Part shown: in pieces, positions 47,570-57,324 of the stretch
Position numbering within the stretch: the first letter of the stretch is position 1
How the letters are laid out: each line of letters opens with the position of its first letter
From: Mycobacterium interjectum
Lineage (GTDB): Bacteria > Actinomycetota > Actinomycetes > Mycobacteriales > Mycobacteriaceae
Length of the DNA: 64,000 nt
Direction of reading: 5' to 3'
Assembly: GCA_002102225.1 (NCBI GenBank)
Contig: LQPB01000016.1
Coordinates: forward strand, 1-64,000
Translations under genes and position numbers: made by a program
Notes under the pieces: model-generated
Told to the model about the DNA's origin: nothing
The model's input: the letters and a program-made list of their open reading frames with translations, nothing else
Databases searched by the model: none

Positions 47570-48235
47570 ATGCCGACAGCCAGGAGGCGCTTATCCCCCG
47601 AGGATCGACGCGCCGAGCTGCTCGCTTTGGGGGCAGAAGTCTTTGGGAAGCGACCCTACGACGAGGTCCGCATCGACGAGATAGCCGAGCGCGCGGGGGT
47701 GTCGCGCGCGCTGATGTATCACTACTTCCCCGACAAGCGGGCGTTCTTCGCCGCGGTCGTCAAGGACGAGGCCGACCGGCTGTACGAGGCGACCAACAAC
47801 CCGCCACCCGCCGGCCTGACGATGTTCGAGGAGATCCGGATGGGTGTGCTGGCCTACATGGCCTATCACCAGCAGAATCCGGAGGCCGCGTGGGCCGCCT
47901 ACGTGGGCCTCGGCCGGTCCGACCCGGTTCTGCTCGGCATCGACGACGAGGCCAAGAACCGGCAGATGGAACACATCATGTCCCGCATCGGCGAGGTCGT
48001 CAGCGGGATGCCGGACACCAGCGCGTTGCAGCCCGAAGTCGAGCGCGACCTGCGGGTGATCATCCAGGGCTGGCTGGCCTTCACCTTCGAGATCTGCCGG
48101 CAGCGCATCATGGACCCCACGACCGACGCCGACCGGCTGGCCGACGCCTGCGCGCACGCGCTGCTCGACGCCATCGCCCGGGTGCCCGAGATCCCCAAAG
48201 AGCTGTCGGAGGCCATGGCCACCGCGCGGCTCTGA
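47570..48235 (+). CDS. TetR-family transcriptional regulator
   Basis: A 221-residue TetR protein equivalent to Rv3295 (same length as I recall). The helix-turn-helix is near residues 32-56 (VRIDEIAERAGVSRALMYHYFPDK). The C-terminal domain is helical, ligand unknown. The ATG at 47570 follows an AT-rich TATGAGTACTATCTGACAC stretch that could hold the -10 box. Next gene lhr starts 45 bases downstream and could be a target or partner. Confidence 0.88.
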   Translation: MPTARRRLSPEDRRAELLALGAEVFGKRPYDEVRIDEIAERAGVSRALMYHYFPDKRAFFAAVVKDEADRLYEATNNPPPAGLTMFEEIRMGVLAYMAYHQQNPEAAWAAYVGLGRSDPVLLGIDDEAKNRQMEHIMSRIGEVVSGMPDTSALQPEVERDLRVIIQGWLAFTFEICRQRIMDPTTDADRLADACAHALLDAIARVPEIPKELSEAMATARL

Positions 48236-48280
48236 CGAGGCCCGCACTGTCTTGTCGGTGCGCGTTGGCACCATGGTGAG

Positions 48281-51200
48281 GTGAGCACGCGCGCCGATCC
48301 CATTCCGGACCCGCTGGGCCGGTTCAGCGCGATCACCCGCGAGTGGTTCCAGTCCACCTTCGCCGCGCCGACCACCGCCCAGGCGCAGGCCTGGGACGCG
48401 ATCGCGCGGGGCGACAACACCCTGGTGATCGCGCCGACCGGATCCGGCAAGACGCTCGCGGCGTTCCTGTGGGCCCTGGATAGTCTCGCCGGGTCGGCCG
48501 AAAGGCCGGCCGGCACCAGGGTGCTGTACGTGTCGCCGCTCAAGGCGCTCGCGGTCGACGTCGAGCGCAACCTGCGCACCCCGCTGGCGGGGCTCACCCG
48601 CATCGCGCAGCGCCACGGGCTGCCGGCCCCCGACATCAGCGTCGGCGTCCGCTCCGGCGACACCCCGCCCGCCGCGCGCCGCCAGCTGATCACCCACCCG
48701 CCCGACGTGCTGATCACCACCCCGGAGTCGCTGTTCTTGATGCTGACCTCGGCCGCGCGCGAAACCCTGACCGGCGTGCAGACGGTGATCGTGGACGAGA
48801 TCCACGCCATCGCGGGCGGCAAGCGCGGCGCTCACCTGGCGGTGTCGCTGGAACGGCTGGACGACCTGCGCCACGCCTCTCGTGCGGGGCGGCCCGCGCA
48901 GCGCATCGGGTTGTCGGCGACCGTGCGTCCGCCCGAGGAGCTGGCGCGGTTTTTGTCCGGCGGGGGCCCCACCACTCGGACAACCGTCGTCGCGCCGCCG
49001 TCGGCCAAGACCCTCGAGCTCACCGTGCAGGTGCCGGTGCCCGACATGGCGAACCTGGCGAATAACAGCATCTGGCCGGACGTCGAGGCGCGCCTGGTCG
49101 ACCTGATCGAAGCGCACTCCTCGACCATCGTGTTCGCCAACTCCCGGAGACTGGCCGAACGACTTACCGCGCGGCTCAACGAGATTCATGCGGAGCGCTG
49201 CGGGATCGCGCTCGGAACGGACCTCAACGCGCAGGTGCCCGGCGGCGCGCCGGCCCACATCATGGGCAGCGGCCAGACGCTGGGCGCCGACGCCGTGCTC
49301 GCGCGCGCCCACCACGGTTCGGTCAGCAAGGAGCAGCGCGCCGTGGTCGAAGAGGACCTCAAGCGCGGGCTGCTCAAGGCGGTGGTGGCGACGTCGAGCC
49401 TGGAGCTGGGCATCGATATGGGCGCCGTCGACCTGGTGATCCAGGTGGAGGCCCCGCCCTCGGTGGCCAGCGGCCTGCAGCGCATCGGGCGGGCCGGCCA
49501 CCAGGTCGGCGAGGTGTCCCAGGGGGTGCTGTTCCCCAAGCACCGCACCGACCTGATCGGCTGCGCGGTGACGGTGCAGCGAATGCTCGCCGGCCAGATC
49601 GAGACGATGCGGGTGCCCGCCAACCCGCTGGACATCCTGGCGCAACAGACCGTGGCCGCCGCCGCGCTGGAGCCGCTGGACGCCGACCGGTGGTTCGACA
49701 CCGTGCGGCGGGCGGCCCCGTTCGCGACGCTGCCGCGCAGCGTGTACGAGGCCACCCTGGACCTGTTGTCCGGCAAATACCCGTCCACCGAATTCGCCGA
49801 GCTGCGGCCGCGCCTGGTCTACGACCGCGATGCCGGGACCCTCACCGCGCGCCCGGGTGCGCAGCGCCTTGCGGTCACCTCCGGCGGCGCCATCCCCGAC
49901 CGGGGGCTGTTCACCGTCTACCTGGCCTCGGAGGCCGAAAAGCCTTCGCGGGTAGGCGAACTCGACGAGGAGATGGTCTACGAGTCGCGCCCCGGCGACG
50001 TCATCTCGCTGGGCGCCACCAGCTGGCGGATCACCGAGATCACGCACGACCGGGTGCTGGTCATTCCCGCGCCCGGGCAGCCGGCCCGGCTGCCGTTCTG
50101 GCGTGGCGACGACGCCGGCCGCCCGGCCGAGCTGGGCGCCGCGCTCGGCGCGTTCACCGGCGAGCTGGCCGGACTGAAGCGCGCGGCGTTCGACAAGCGT
50201 TGCGGCGCTTTGGGTTTCGACGGCTACGCGACGGACAATCTGTGGGGGCTGCTGGACGAGCAGCGCACCGCGGCCGGGGTGGTGCCCACCGACACCACGC
50301 TGCTGGTCGAGCGGTTCCGCGACGAGCTGGGCGATTGGCGGGTGATCCTGCATTCGCCGTACGGGCTGCGGGTGCACGGACCGCTCGCGCTGGCGGTGGG
50401 GCGGCGGCTGCGCGAACGCTACGGCCTCGACGAGAAGCCGACGGCGTCGGACGACGGCATCGTGGTGCGCCTGCCCGACACCGGGTTTTCCGGCGGCGAC
50501 GACACCCCGCCCGGCGCCGAGCTGTTCGTCTTCGACGCCGACGAGATCGACCCGATCGTCACGGCCGAGGTGGGCGGCTCGGCGCTGTTCGCCTCGCGGT
50601 TCCGGGAATGCGCGGCCCGCGCGCTGCTGCTGCCGCGCCGGCACCCGGGCCGCCGCTCGCCGCTGTGGCACCAGCGCCAGCGCGCGGCCCAGTTGCTGGA
50701 CGTGGCGCGCAAGTACCCCGACTTCCCGGTGGTGCTCGAGACCATCCGCGAATGCCTGCAGGACGTCTACGACGTGCCCGCCCTCGTCGCGCTGATGACG
50801 GGCATCGCCCGGCGCAAGGTGCGGGTGCTCGAGGCCGAGACGACGAAGCCCTCCCCGTTCGCGGCGTCCCTGTTGTTCGGCTACGTCGGCGCCTTCATGT
50901 ACGAGGGGGACACCCCGCTGGCCGAGCGCCGGGCCGCGGCGCTGTCGCTGGACAGCACGCTGCTGGCGGAACTGCTGGGCCGGGTGGAGCTGCGCGAGCT
51001 GCTCGATCCGGACGTCATCGCCGCGACCGGCCGGCAGTTGCAGCACCTGTCGGCCGACCGGGCCGCCCGCGACGCCGAAGGCGCCGCGGACCTGCTGCGG
51101 CTGCTGGGGCCGCTGACCGAGGCCGAGCTCTCGGCGCGGGCCGGAGGCGCCGACGTCGGGGGCTGGCTGGAGGGGTTGCGGGGCGCCCGGCGCGCCCTGA

Positions 51201-52867
51201 CGGTGTCCTTCGCCGGGCGCAGTTGGTGGGTGGCCATCGAGGACATCGGGCGGCTGCGCGACGGGGTCGGCGCCGCGGTTCCGCTGGGCGTGCCGACCGC
51301 CTTCACCGAGGCGGTGGCCGACCCGCTGGGCGAGCTGCTGGGCCGCTACGCGCGCACGCACACCCCGTTCACCACGAGCGAGGCCGCCGCTCGGTTCGGC
51401 CTGGGGCTGCGGGTCACGGCCGACGTGCTGGGCCGGCTGGCCGCCGACGGCAAGCTGGTGCGCGGCGACTTCGTCGCCGCGGCGGAGGTCTCCGGCGCCG
51501 CCGGGGGCGCCGAGCAGTGGTGCGACGCCGACGTCCTGCGCATCCTGCGGCGGCGCTCGCTGGCGGCGCTGCGCGCGCAGGTGGAGCCGGTCAGCACCGC
51601 AGCCTACGGGCGGTTCCTGCCGGCCTGGCACCACGTGTCGTCGCCCCAGTCGGGCATCGACGGGCTGGTCTCGGTGATCGATCAGCTGGCCGGTGTCCGG
51701 GTGCCGGCCTCGGCGCTGGAACCGCTGATCCTGGCGCCCCGCATCCGGGACTACTCCCCCGCGCTGCTCGACGAGCTGCTCGCCACCGGCGAGGTCACCT
51801 GGTCGGGCGCCGGGTCGATCTCGGGCAGCGACGGCTGGATCGCGCTGCACGTCAGCGATTCCGCGCCCCTCACGCTGTCCGCGCCCGCCCCGCTCGATCT
51901 CACCGACGCCCACCGCGCAATCCTGGACACGCTGGCCGGCGGCGGCGCTTACTTCTTCCGCCAGCTCGCCGGGACACCGATCCCCGACCCCGCGCTCAAA
52001 GAGGCGCTGTGGGAATTGATCTGGGCCGGCTGGGTCACCGGGGACACGTTCGCGCCGGTGCGCGCCGTCCTGGGCGGCGCGGGGGCCCGCAAGCGTGCGC
52101 GACCTTCCCAGCCGGCGCACCGGACGCAGCGGCCGCCGCGGCTCAGCCGCTACAGCGTCGCGCACGCCCAGCACCGCAGCACCGACCCGACCGTGGCCGG
52201 GCGGTGGTCGATCGTGGCGGCCGCGGAGCCGGATTCCACGGTGCGGGCCCACTATCAGGCCGAGCTGTTGCTGAACCGCCACGGCGTGCTCACCCGGGGC
52301 GCGGTCGCGGCCGAGGGCGTGCCGGGCGGCTTCGCGACGATCTACAAGGTGCTGAGCACGTTCGAGGACGCCGGCCGGTGCCAGCGCGGCTACTTCGTCG
52401 AGTCGCTGGGCGGCGCCCAGTTCGCCGTCGCCGCCACCGTCGACCGGCTGCGCAGCTACACCGACGGAATCGACCCGGAACGGCCCGAGTACCGGGCCGT
52501 CGCGCTGGCCGCCGCCGACCCGGCCAACCCCTACGGCGCCGCGCTGCCATGGCCCGCCTCGGGCGCCGAAGGCGCGCGGCCCGGCCGCAAGGCGGGGGCG
52601 CTGGTCGTGCTGGTCGACGGCGAGCTGGCGTGGTTCCTGGAGCGCGGCGGCCGGTCGCTGCTGACGTTCACCGACGACCCGGCGGCCGACCATGCCGCCG
52701 CCGCGGCGCTGGCCGACGTGGTCGCCGCGCGGCGCGTCGCGTCCTTCCTCGTCGAACGCATCGACGGGGCGCCGGCGCTGCAGCCGCACGACGGGCCCGG
52801 GCGGGTGGCGGACGCCTTGCACGAGGCCGGATTCGCCCGGACCCCACGCGGATTGCGGCTGCGCTGA
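48281..52867 (+). CDS. lhr: ATP-dependent DNA helicase Lhr
   Basis: A 1528-residue superfamily 2 helicase, equivalent to Rv3296. Walker A APTGSGKT at 51-58, DEIH box at 172-175, LSAT motif III near 210, motif VI QRIGRAGHQ near 405. The large C-terminal half (winged helices and the Lhr-core/CTD) follows. Mycobacterial Lhr is a 3'-5' translocase with preference for RNA:DNA hybrids and is induced by DNA damage. GTG start at 48281. Three bases separate it from nei2, so both are probably transcribed together for repair. Confidence 0.95.
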   Translation: MSTRADPIPDPLGRFSAITREWFQSTFAAPTTAQAQAWDAIARGDNTLVIAPTGSGKTLAAFLWALDSLAGSAERPAGTRVLYVSPLKALAVDVERNLRTPLAGLTRIAQRHGLPAPDISVGVRSGDTPPAARRQLITHPPDVLITTPESLFLMLTSAARETLTGVQTVIVDEIHAIAGGKRGAHLAVSLERLDDLRHASRAGRPAQRIGLSATVRPPEELARFLSGGGPTTRTTVVAPPSAKTLELTVQVPVPDMANLANNSIWPDVEARLVDLIEAHSSTIVFANSRRLAERLTARLNEIHAERCGIALGTDLNAQVPGGAPAHIMGSGQTLGADAVLARAHHGSVSKEQRAVVEEDLKRGLLKAVVATSSLELGIDMGAVDLVIQVEAPPSVASGLQRIGRAGHQVGEVSQGVLFPKHRTDLIGCAVTVQRMLAGQIETMRVPANPLDILAQQTVAAAALEPLDADRWFDTVRRAAPFATLPRSVYEATLDLLSGKYPSTEFAELRPRLVYDRDAGTLTARPGAQRLAVTSGGAIPDRGLFTVYLASEAEKPSRVGELDEEMVYESRPGDVISLGATSWRITEITHDRVLVIPAPGQPARLPFWRGDDAGRPAELGAALGAFTGELAGLKRAAFDKRCGALGFDGYATDNLWGLLDEQRTAAGVVPTDTTLLVERFRDELGDWRVILHSPYGLRVHGPLALAVGRRLRERYGLDEKPTASDDGIVVRLPDTGFSGGDDTPPGAELFVFDADEIDPIVTAEVGGSALFASRFRECAARALLLPRRHPGRRSPLWHQRQRAAQLLDVARKYPDFPVVLETIRECLQDVYDVPALVALMTGIARRKVRVLEAETTKPSPFAASLLFGYVGAFMYEGDTPLAERRAAALSLDSTLLAELLGRVELRELLDPDVIAATGRQLQHLSADRAARDAEGAADLLRLLGPLTEAELSARAGGADVGGWLEGLRGARRALTVSFAGRSWWVAIEDIGRLRDGVGAAVPLGVPTAFTEAVADPLGELLGRYARTHTPFTTSEAAARFGLGLRVTADVLGRLAADGKLVRGDFVAAAEVSGAAGGAEQWCDADVLRILRRRSLAALRAQVEPVSTAAYGRFLPAWHHVSSPQSGIDGLVSVIDQLAGVRVPASALEPLILAPRIRDYSPALLDELLATGEVTWSGAGSISGSDGWIALHVSDSAPLTLSAPAPLDLTDAHRAILDTLAGGGAYFFRQLAGTPIPDPALKEALWELIWAGWVTGDTFAPVRAVLGGAGARKRARPSQPAHRTQRPPRLSRYSVAHAQHRSTDPTVAGRWSIVAAAEPDSTVRAHYQAELLLNRHGVLTRGAVAAEGVPGGFATIYKVLSTFEDAGRCQRGYFVESLGGAQFAVAATVDRLRSYTDGIDPERPEYRAVALAAADPANPYGAALPWPASGAEGARPGRKAGALVVLVDGELAWFLERGGRSLLTFTDDPAADHAAAAALADVVAARRVASFLVERIDGAPALQPHDGPGRVADALHEAGFARTPRGLRLR

Positions 52868-52870
52868 ACC

Positions 52871-53626
52871 ATGCCCGAGGGCGACACCGTCTGGCACACC
52901 GCGGCCATGCTGCGCGAGCACCTGGCCGGTCGCACGCTGACGCGCTGCGATGTCCGGGTGCCCCGGTTTGCCACCGTCGACCTGACCGGCCAGGTCGTCG
53001 ACGAGGTGCTCAGCCGCGGCAAGCACCTGTTCATCCGGGTCGGGCGGTCCAGCATTCACTCGCATCTGAAGATGGACGGCAGCTGGCGCGTCGGTAACCG
53101 GCCGGTGCGAGTGGACCACCGGGCGCGAATCGTTCTGGAGGCCAGCGATATTCGTGCCGTGGGCGTCGACCTGGGCGTGCTGGAGATCCTGGAGCGGGAC
53201 CGCGACGGCGACGTGGTGGCGCACCTGGGGCCCGACCTGCTGGGCCCCGACTGGGATCCGGTGCGCGCCGCCGCCAACCTGGCCGCACGCCCCGACCGGC
53301 CGATCGGCGAGGCCCTGCTGGACCAGCGGGTGCTGGCCGGCATCGGCAATGTCTATTGCAACGAACTGTGTTTCGTCAGCGGCCACCTGCCCACCGCACC
53401 GGTCAGCGCACTGACCGACCCGCGCCGGCTGGTGAGCCGCGCCCGGGACATGCTGTGGATCAATCGCTTCCGCTGGAACCGCTGTACCACCGGCGACACC
53501 CGGGCGGGCCGGCAGCTGTGGGTGTACGGGCGCGCCGGGCAGCCCTGCCGCCGCTGCGGCACCCTCGTCCACTTCGACGACCGCGGCGAGCGGGTGGCGT
53601 ACTGGTGTCCCTCCTGCCAGCGCTGA
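52871..53626 (+). CDS. nei: Endonuclease VIII-like DNA glycosylase Nei2
   Basis: A 251-residue Fpg/Nei-family glycosylase-lyase removing oxidised pyrimidines. The N-terminal catalytic PEGDTVW (P2, E3) is intact, the helix-two-turn-helix is near [17 protein letters not shown], and the C-terminal zinc finger is [16 protein letters not shown]. ATG at 52871 follows the lhr stop. Equivalent of Rv3297. Confidence 0.94.
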   Translation: MPEGDTVWHTAAMLREHLAGRTLTRCDVRVPRFATVDLTGQVVDEVLSRGKHLFIRVGRSSIHSHLKMDGSWRVGNRPVRVDHRARIVLEASDIRAVGVDLGVLEILERDRDGDVVAHLGPDLLGPDWDPVRAAANLAARPDRPIGEALLDQRVLAGIGNVYCNELCFVSGHLPTAPVSALTDPRRLVSRARDMLWINRFRWNRCTTGDTRAGRQLWVYGRAGQPCRRCGTLVHFDDRGERVAYWCPSCQR

Positions 53627-53657
53627 ACTTCCGATCGCGCCATGCAATGATCTTTCG

Positions 53658-53981
53658 GTGTCAGCAACCACCGGGATCTTGCGCGGCCTGGGCGCGGTTG
53701 TCACGCTGCTCGGCCTGGCGACGCTCGCCTGCCCGGCCGCGGACGCCGACGCGGTCGACAACGCGTTCGTGGTAGCGGTGAAGAACAAGGGCATTCAATT
53801 CGCGTCGCCGCAAGCCGCGATCGTCGCCGGTCACGAGGTCTGCGACGAACTCGATCTCGGGAAACAGAAGTCCGACATCGCCTCCGAGGTGATGACCAAC
53901 AGCAACCTGGACGGCTACCGCGCCGGGTTCTTCATCGGCGCGAGCGTGGCGGCGTACTGCCCGCGCTACCGCGTGTCATGA
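53658..53981 (+). CDS. Secreted DUF732 protein (first of three)
   Basis: A 107-residue exported protein. A signal peptide of about 30 residues ends near PAADADA. The DUF732 core [29 protein letters not shown] and a final AAYC give two cysteines that likely pair. Function unknown. GTG at 53658. The stop overlaps pstS tail to tail by six bases. Related genes lie at 56253 and 56711. Confidence 0.85.
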   Translation: MSATTGILRGLGAVVTLLGLATLACPAADADAVDNAFVVAVKNKGIQFASPQAAIVAGHEVCDELDLGKQKSDIASEVMTNSNLDGYRAGFFIGASVAAYCPRYRVS

Positions 53982-55082
53982 GATGGCGTCGATCGCGGCC
54001 GACAACCGCGGCTTGAACTCCTGCGGGATGGGAACGTACCCGTTGTCCGCCAGGCCGTCCTGCCCGGCACCGATCGTGCTGCGCAGGAAGGCCTTCACGG
54101 CCGCGCCGACCTGCGGATCGGGATACTTCGAGCACACGATCTCGTAGGTCGCCAGCACGATCGGGTAGGCGTCGGGCTGGTTCGGCCGGTAGAAGGAGAT
54201 GGTGTCGAGGGCCAGGTCGTTGCCCTGCTTGATGAACCAGGCGGCGGAGATCGTCTTGCCCACCGAGTCCGCACCGATCGCCACCGGGTCCGGGCCGGCC
54301 GACGTGATGACCTTGGCCATGGTCAGCTGCTGCGCCCGGGCGAACGACCATTCGTTGTAGGTGATCGACCCCTCGGTTTTCCTGACGGCGGCGGCGGCAC
54401 CGTCGTTGCCCTTGGCGCCCTCACCGACGCCGCCCTTGAAGGCCTTCCCGGCGCCCCTGCCCCACGTGCCATTGGACGCGGTATCGAGGTAGCGCTGGAA
54501 GTTGTCCGTGGTGCCGGACTCGTCGCTGCGGAACACCACCCGAATCGGCTCGGCCGGCAGGGTGACGCCGGGGTTCAGGGCCTGGATCGCGGGATCGTTC
54601 CAGGCCGTGATGCCGCCGTTGAAAATCCTGGCCGCGGTGGAACCGTCGAGGCTCAAGCCCGTCACGCCGTTGACGTTGAAGGCGATCGCGATGGGGCCGA
54701 ACACCACCGGCAGGTTCCACGCGGGCGAGCCACATCGTTGCTGCGCCCTGGCATACTCGTCCTGGCTCAGCGGTGAGTCCGAACCGGCGAAATCCGTCTG
54801 GTTGCCCAGGAATTCGCTGATCCCCGCGCCGGAACCGTTGGGCGTGTAATCCAGGGACTGCCCGGCGCAGACCTGTTCGAAGGCCTTGACGAAGCGGGTC
54901 ATCGCGTTCTGCTGGGCGGTGGAGCCACTGGCCCGCAGCGTCGGCTTGCCGCCGCAGGCGACCTTCGCCGGCGGCGCGCTCGTCGTCGCGCCGGCGCCGT
55001 GATGGTCACCGCCGCAGGCCGACAACAGCGCCGCAGCGGTGGCCAGCAGGCTCGCGGCGACACCAAATCGATTGAGCTTCAA
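53976..55082 (-). CDS. pstS3: Phosphate-binding lipoprotein PstS3-like
   Basis: A 368-residue periplasmic phosphate receptor anchored by a lipid at C23 (LLSACGG). Phosphate-site stretches are conserved: [31 protein letters not shown] and SITYNEWSF. Very close to M. tuberculosis PstS3, including length. The start is the TTG at 55082, matching the KLNRFG N-terminus; ATG at 55124 would add an odd hydrophobic leader. No pstC, pstA or pstB genes are near, so the receptor is an orphan here and must use a permease encoded elsewhere. Confidence 0.87.
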   Translation of the reverse strand: MKLNRFGVAASLLATAAALLSACGGDHHGAGATTSAPPAKVACGGKPTLRASGSTAQQNAMTRFVKAFEQVCAGQSLDYTPNGSGAGISEFLGNQTDFAGSDSPLSQDEYARAQQRCGSPAWNLPVVFGPIAIAFNVNGVTGLSLDGSTAARIFNGGITAWNDPAIQALNPGVTLPAEPIRVVFRSDESGTTDNFQRYLDTASNGTWGRGAGKAFKGGVGEGAKGNDGAAAAVRKTEGSITYNEWSFARAQQLTMAKVITSAGPDPVAIGADSVGKTISAAWFIKQGNDLALDTISFYRPNQPDAYPIVLATYEIVCSKYPDPQVGAAVKAFLRSTIGAGQDGLADNGYVPIPQEFKPRLSAAIDAIS

Positions 55083-55163
55083 GCTAATTCCCGCGAGCAG
55101 ACCCGATGAGACGATCACCGCCATGAGGCATGGTAACAAGATCGGCCCGCCGCCGCCTCCGGG

Positions 55164-56090
55164 CTAATCGCGCGAGTGGGCCAGGAAGAACTGCGCGATG
55201 ACCTCCGAGGCGTCCAGCGCGCGCGAGGTGCGCCCGATGATCGCCTGGGGCAGATACTGTTTGCCCCCCGGCCAGGTATGGCCGCCGTTGTCGATCTGGT
55301 AAAAGACCACCTCGGTCGACGCCGCGCACGGCGCGGAGTCGTAGCGGTGAACGACGGTGCCGTCGCCGACGTTGGGCAGAACCTGCGTCGACGGATCGCC
55401 CTGGCAGCCATCGGCCGAACGCCACGTGTTCACCATGTTGGTCGCCGCCACCGCGTGGCTGACGCCGCCGCGGCCCCGCACGTCCCCGCCGTTGAACGGC
55501 ACCAGCGGGTCGGCGGTGCCGTGTGCCGCCAGCACCGATACCGGCCGCGACGGATAGCAGGCCACCCCCGTGCCCAGCGTGCCCGCCACCGGCGCGATCG
55601 CGGCGAACACGTCGGCGCGTTCGCACGCCAGCTTGTTGGTCATGAACCCCCCGTTGGACATGCCGGTGGCGAAGACGTGGCCGGGCGCAATGTTGTAGTC
55701 GCGTTGCAGCTTTCCCGCCAGCGCGACCAGAAACCCGACGTCGTCGATGTGGTGGCGATCCGCCGGTGACGCGCCCCGCCCGTCGGCCCAGCTCTTGTCG
55801 AAGCCGTCGGGATAGGCCACCAGCAGGTGGTTGGCGTCGGCAACGGTGTCGAAGTCGGTCAGGCCCTGTTGGCCCGTTCCGGTGCCGCCGCCGCCGTGCA
55901 GGCTGAGCACCAGGCCGACGGGCTCGCCGGGCGGCACGTGCAGCGTGTAGGTGCGGTCCATGCCGCCGGAACGCAACGTGGCGGACAGGTCTCGGGCGCT
56001 GGCCGCCGACACGTGCCGCTCGCTGCAGCCCACCACGCACATCGCGCATGCCGTCAGGACAGCGAGCGTCAGCCAGCGCGCGTACGGCAT
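55164..56090 (-). CDS. lpqC: LpqC-type esterase/PHB-depolymerase-like lipoprotein
   Basis: A 308-residue exported lipoprotein; lipobox VVGC with C22. It has an alpha/beta hydrolase fold of the polyhydroxybutyrate depolymerase/feruloyl esterase type. Features are the oxyanion LSLHGGGGTG, nucleophile S145 in GMSNGG, the aspartate in AAHGTADPLVPF and the histidine in DNGGHTWPGG. It likely hydrolyses an ester at the cell surface. Equivalent of Rv3298c. ATG at 56090. Confidence 0.9.
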   Translation of the reverse strand: MPYARWLTLAVLTACAMCVVGCSERHVSAASARDLSATLRSGGMDRTYTLHVPPGEPVGLVLSLHGGGGTGTGQQGLTDFDTVADANHLLVAYPDGFDKSWADGRGASPADRHHIDDVGFLVALAGKLQRDYNIAPGHVFATGMSNGGFMTNKLACERADVFAAIAPVAGTLGTGVACYPSRPVSVLAAHGTADPLVPFNGGDVRGRGGVSHAVAATNMVNTWRSADGCQGDPSTQVLPNVGDGTVVHRYDSAPCAASTEVVFYQIDNGGHTWPGGKQYLPQAIIGRTSRALDASEVIAQFFLAHSRD

Positions 56091-56170
56091 GCCGTCAAGT
56101 TACCGAGCGCGCTCGGACGACATAACCAATGTTGCGATGTTCGCAAGATCTACGATGATTGGGCGATGCC

Positions 56171-56191
56171 AAGCTGTAACCTACTTGCAAC
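56171..56191 (+). promoter_or_regulatory. Shared upstream motif, copy 1 (DUF732 genes)
   Basis: AAGCTGTAACCT at 56171-56182 followed by TGCAAC at 56186-56191, upstream of the second DUF732 gene. The same 12-mer and TGCAAC occur before the third DUF732 gene, which implies a common promoter element. Confidence 0.45.
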
Positions 56192-56252
56192 GTTCTAGGT
56201 CGAACCTTCAGTCGTCGAACACCGGATCTTAGGACCCTTGGGGGTATCAACA

Positions 56253-56609
56253 ATGACGAGCACCCGCAGCCGCAAGGCCCGCCTGCTGCTCCCGCTGCTG
56301 GCGGCCGGGTTCGTGCCCGCCGTCGCGCTGCTCGGCCCGCTGGCCACGGCCCCGACCGCGCAGGCCGACGGCAACGACGACGCGTTCATCGCGGCGCTGC
56401 ACGCGCACGGCATCGCCCACGAATCGCCCAAGTCCGCCATCGCGGCGGCCCACTTGGTCTGCCACCAGCTCGACATGGGCAAGACTCAGGAACAGATCGC
56501 GACGGACGTGATGAACAGCAGCACCCTGGACGGCGACAATGCCGGGTTCTTCGTCGCCCTGGCCGAACGCGCGTACTGCCCCCAGTACGCGGATGTCCCA
56601 ACGGCATAG
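56253..56609 (+). CDS. Secreted DUF732 protein (second of three)
   Basis: A 118-residue exported protein with a long signal peptide (basic RSRKAR, hydrophobic stretch, cut near AQADG). The DUF732 core DDAFIAALHAHGIAHESP, AHLVCHQLDMG and ERAYC follows. Two conserved cysteines. ATG at 56253; a TTG at 56238 in frame is less likely. Function unknown. Confidence 0.85.
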   Translation: MTSTRSRKARLLLPLLAAGFVPAVALLGPLATAPTAQADGNDDAFIAALHAHGIAHESPKSAIAAAHLVCHQLDMGKTQEQIATDVMNSSTLDGDNAGFFVALAERAYCPQYADVPTA

Positions 56610-56668
56610 CGCGCAACGTCGTCAGTTTCTCTCGCCCTGATTGCAATGTGCGGTCGTTGCCCTGTGCG

Positions 56669-56685
56669 AAGCTGTAACCTGCAAC
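56669..56685 (+). promoter_or_regulatory. Shared upstream motif, copy 2 (DUF732 genes)
   Basis: AAGCTGTAACCT at 56669-56680 running directly into TGCAAC, 26 bases before the third DUF732 start. TAACCT could be a -10 box. See the matching copy at 56171. Confidence 0.45.
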
Positions 56686-56710
56686 ATCCGCGGCTGAGGG
56701 AGGACGGGAC

Positions 56711-57016
56711 ATGTCACGCGTGTGGGCCGCCCTCGTGGTCGCGCTGGCCGCGCTGGCAGCCTCCGCGTGGCCGGTCGCCCGCGCCGACGCGGTCGACGAC
56801 GCCTTCCTGGGGGCCCTGATCGCCAAGGGCATCCACTTCGGGTCGCCGGAGAAGGCCATCATCGCCGGTCACGAGGTGTGTGACGAGCTCGACAACGGCA
56901 AGACCCCGGCCCAGGTCGCGTCCACCGTGCAGGCCAACAGCGGCATGGACGGCTACCACGCCGGCTACTTCGTCGGCGCGGCCATCCGGGCTTACTGCCC
57001 CGTGCATTCTTCTTAA
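56711..57016 (+). CDS. Secreted DUF732 protein (third of three)
   Basis: A 101-residue exported protein. The signal peptide ends near ARADA; the core [37 protein letters not shown] is very close to that of the 53658 gene, with closing AIRAYCP. GGGAGG precedes the ATG at 56711. Two conserved cysteines. Function unknown; tandem expansion is likely. Confidence 0.87.
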   Translation: MSRVWAALVVALAALAASAWPVARADAVDDAFLGALIAKGIHFGSPEKAIIAGHEVCDELDNGKTPAQVASTVQANSGMDGYHAGYFVGAAIRAYCPVHSS

Positions 57017-57098
57017 CGCGATCGCAACGCGGCGCTTGCAGGGAAGCGACTTTTGGCAACCTAGAGTTTCCGGTACCAACTAGCGCGGAGACCAACGA

Positions 57099-57311
57099 GT
57101 GGTATCGAGAATCATTGCCTGCGCCGCCCTTGCCGTCGGGGCTGCGGTGGCGATCGCGGCGCCCGCGGGCGCCGACCCCAGCGTTTTCAACGACCTCAGC
57201 TGCAGCTGCCCGCAGTCCGTCTCCAACGGCGGGTCCTCCGTGGCGGACCAGATCGATCGGGGTATTCGATCCGGTCTTGGCGGCACGAATGTCGTTCGGG
57301 CCCAACAGTAA
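57099..57311 (+). CDS. Small secreted protein with SCSCP motif
   Basis: A 70-residue protein. A signal peptide (hydrophobic IIACAALAVGAAVAIAAPAG) is probably cut after AGA, leaving about 45 residues with a CSC pair (LSCSCP) and a Gly/Ser-rich tail. I do not recognise the family, though small proteins of this type are common in mycobacteria. GTG at 57099 has GGAG about nine bases upstream. Confidence 0.65.
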   Translation: MVSRIIACAALAVGAAVAIAAPAGADPSVFNDLSCSCPQSVSNGGSSVADQIDRGIRSGLGGTNVVRAQQ

Positions 57312-57324
57312 TTGATCCGCGGCA

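Noticed and set aside
47355..47571. Two 63-codon minus-strand frames before the TetR gene
   Set aside because: They overlap each other and the SigF-type promoter; no homology or start signal.
47591..53794. A 2067-codon open frame on the minus strand
   Set aside because: It is antisense to lhr and nei2, has the Arg/Gly/Pro/His-rich composition of GC-driven antiframes and resembles no known protein.
56242..56247. GGGTAT before the second DUF732 gene as a SigF -10 box
   Set aside because: No GTTT-like -35 box at 15-17 bases; it lies almost on the start codon.
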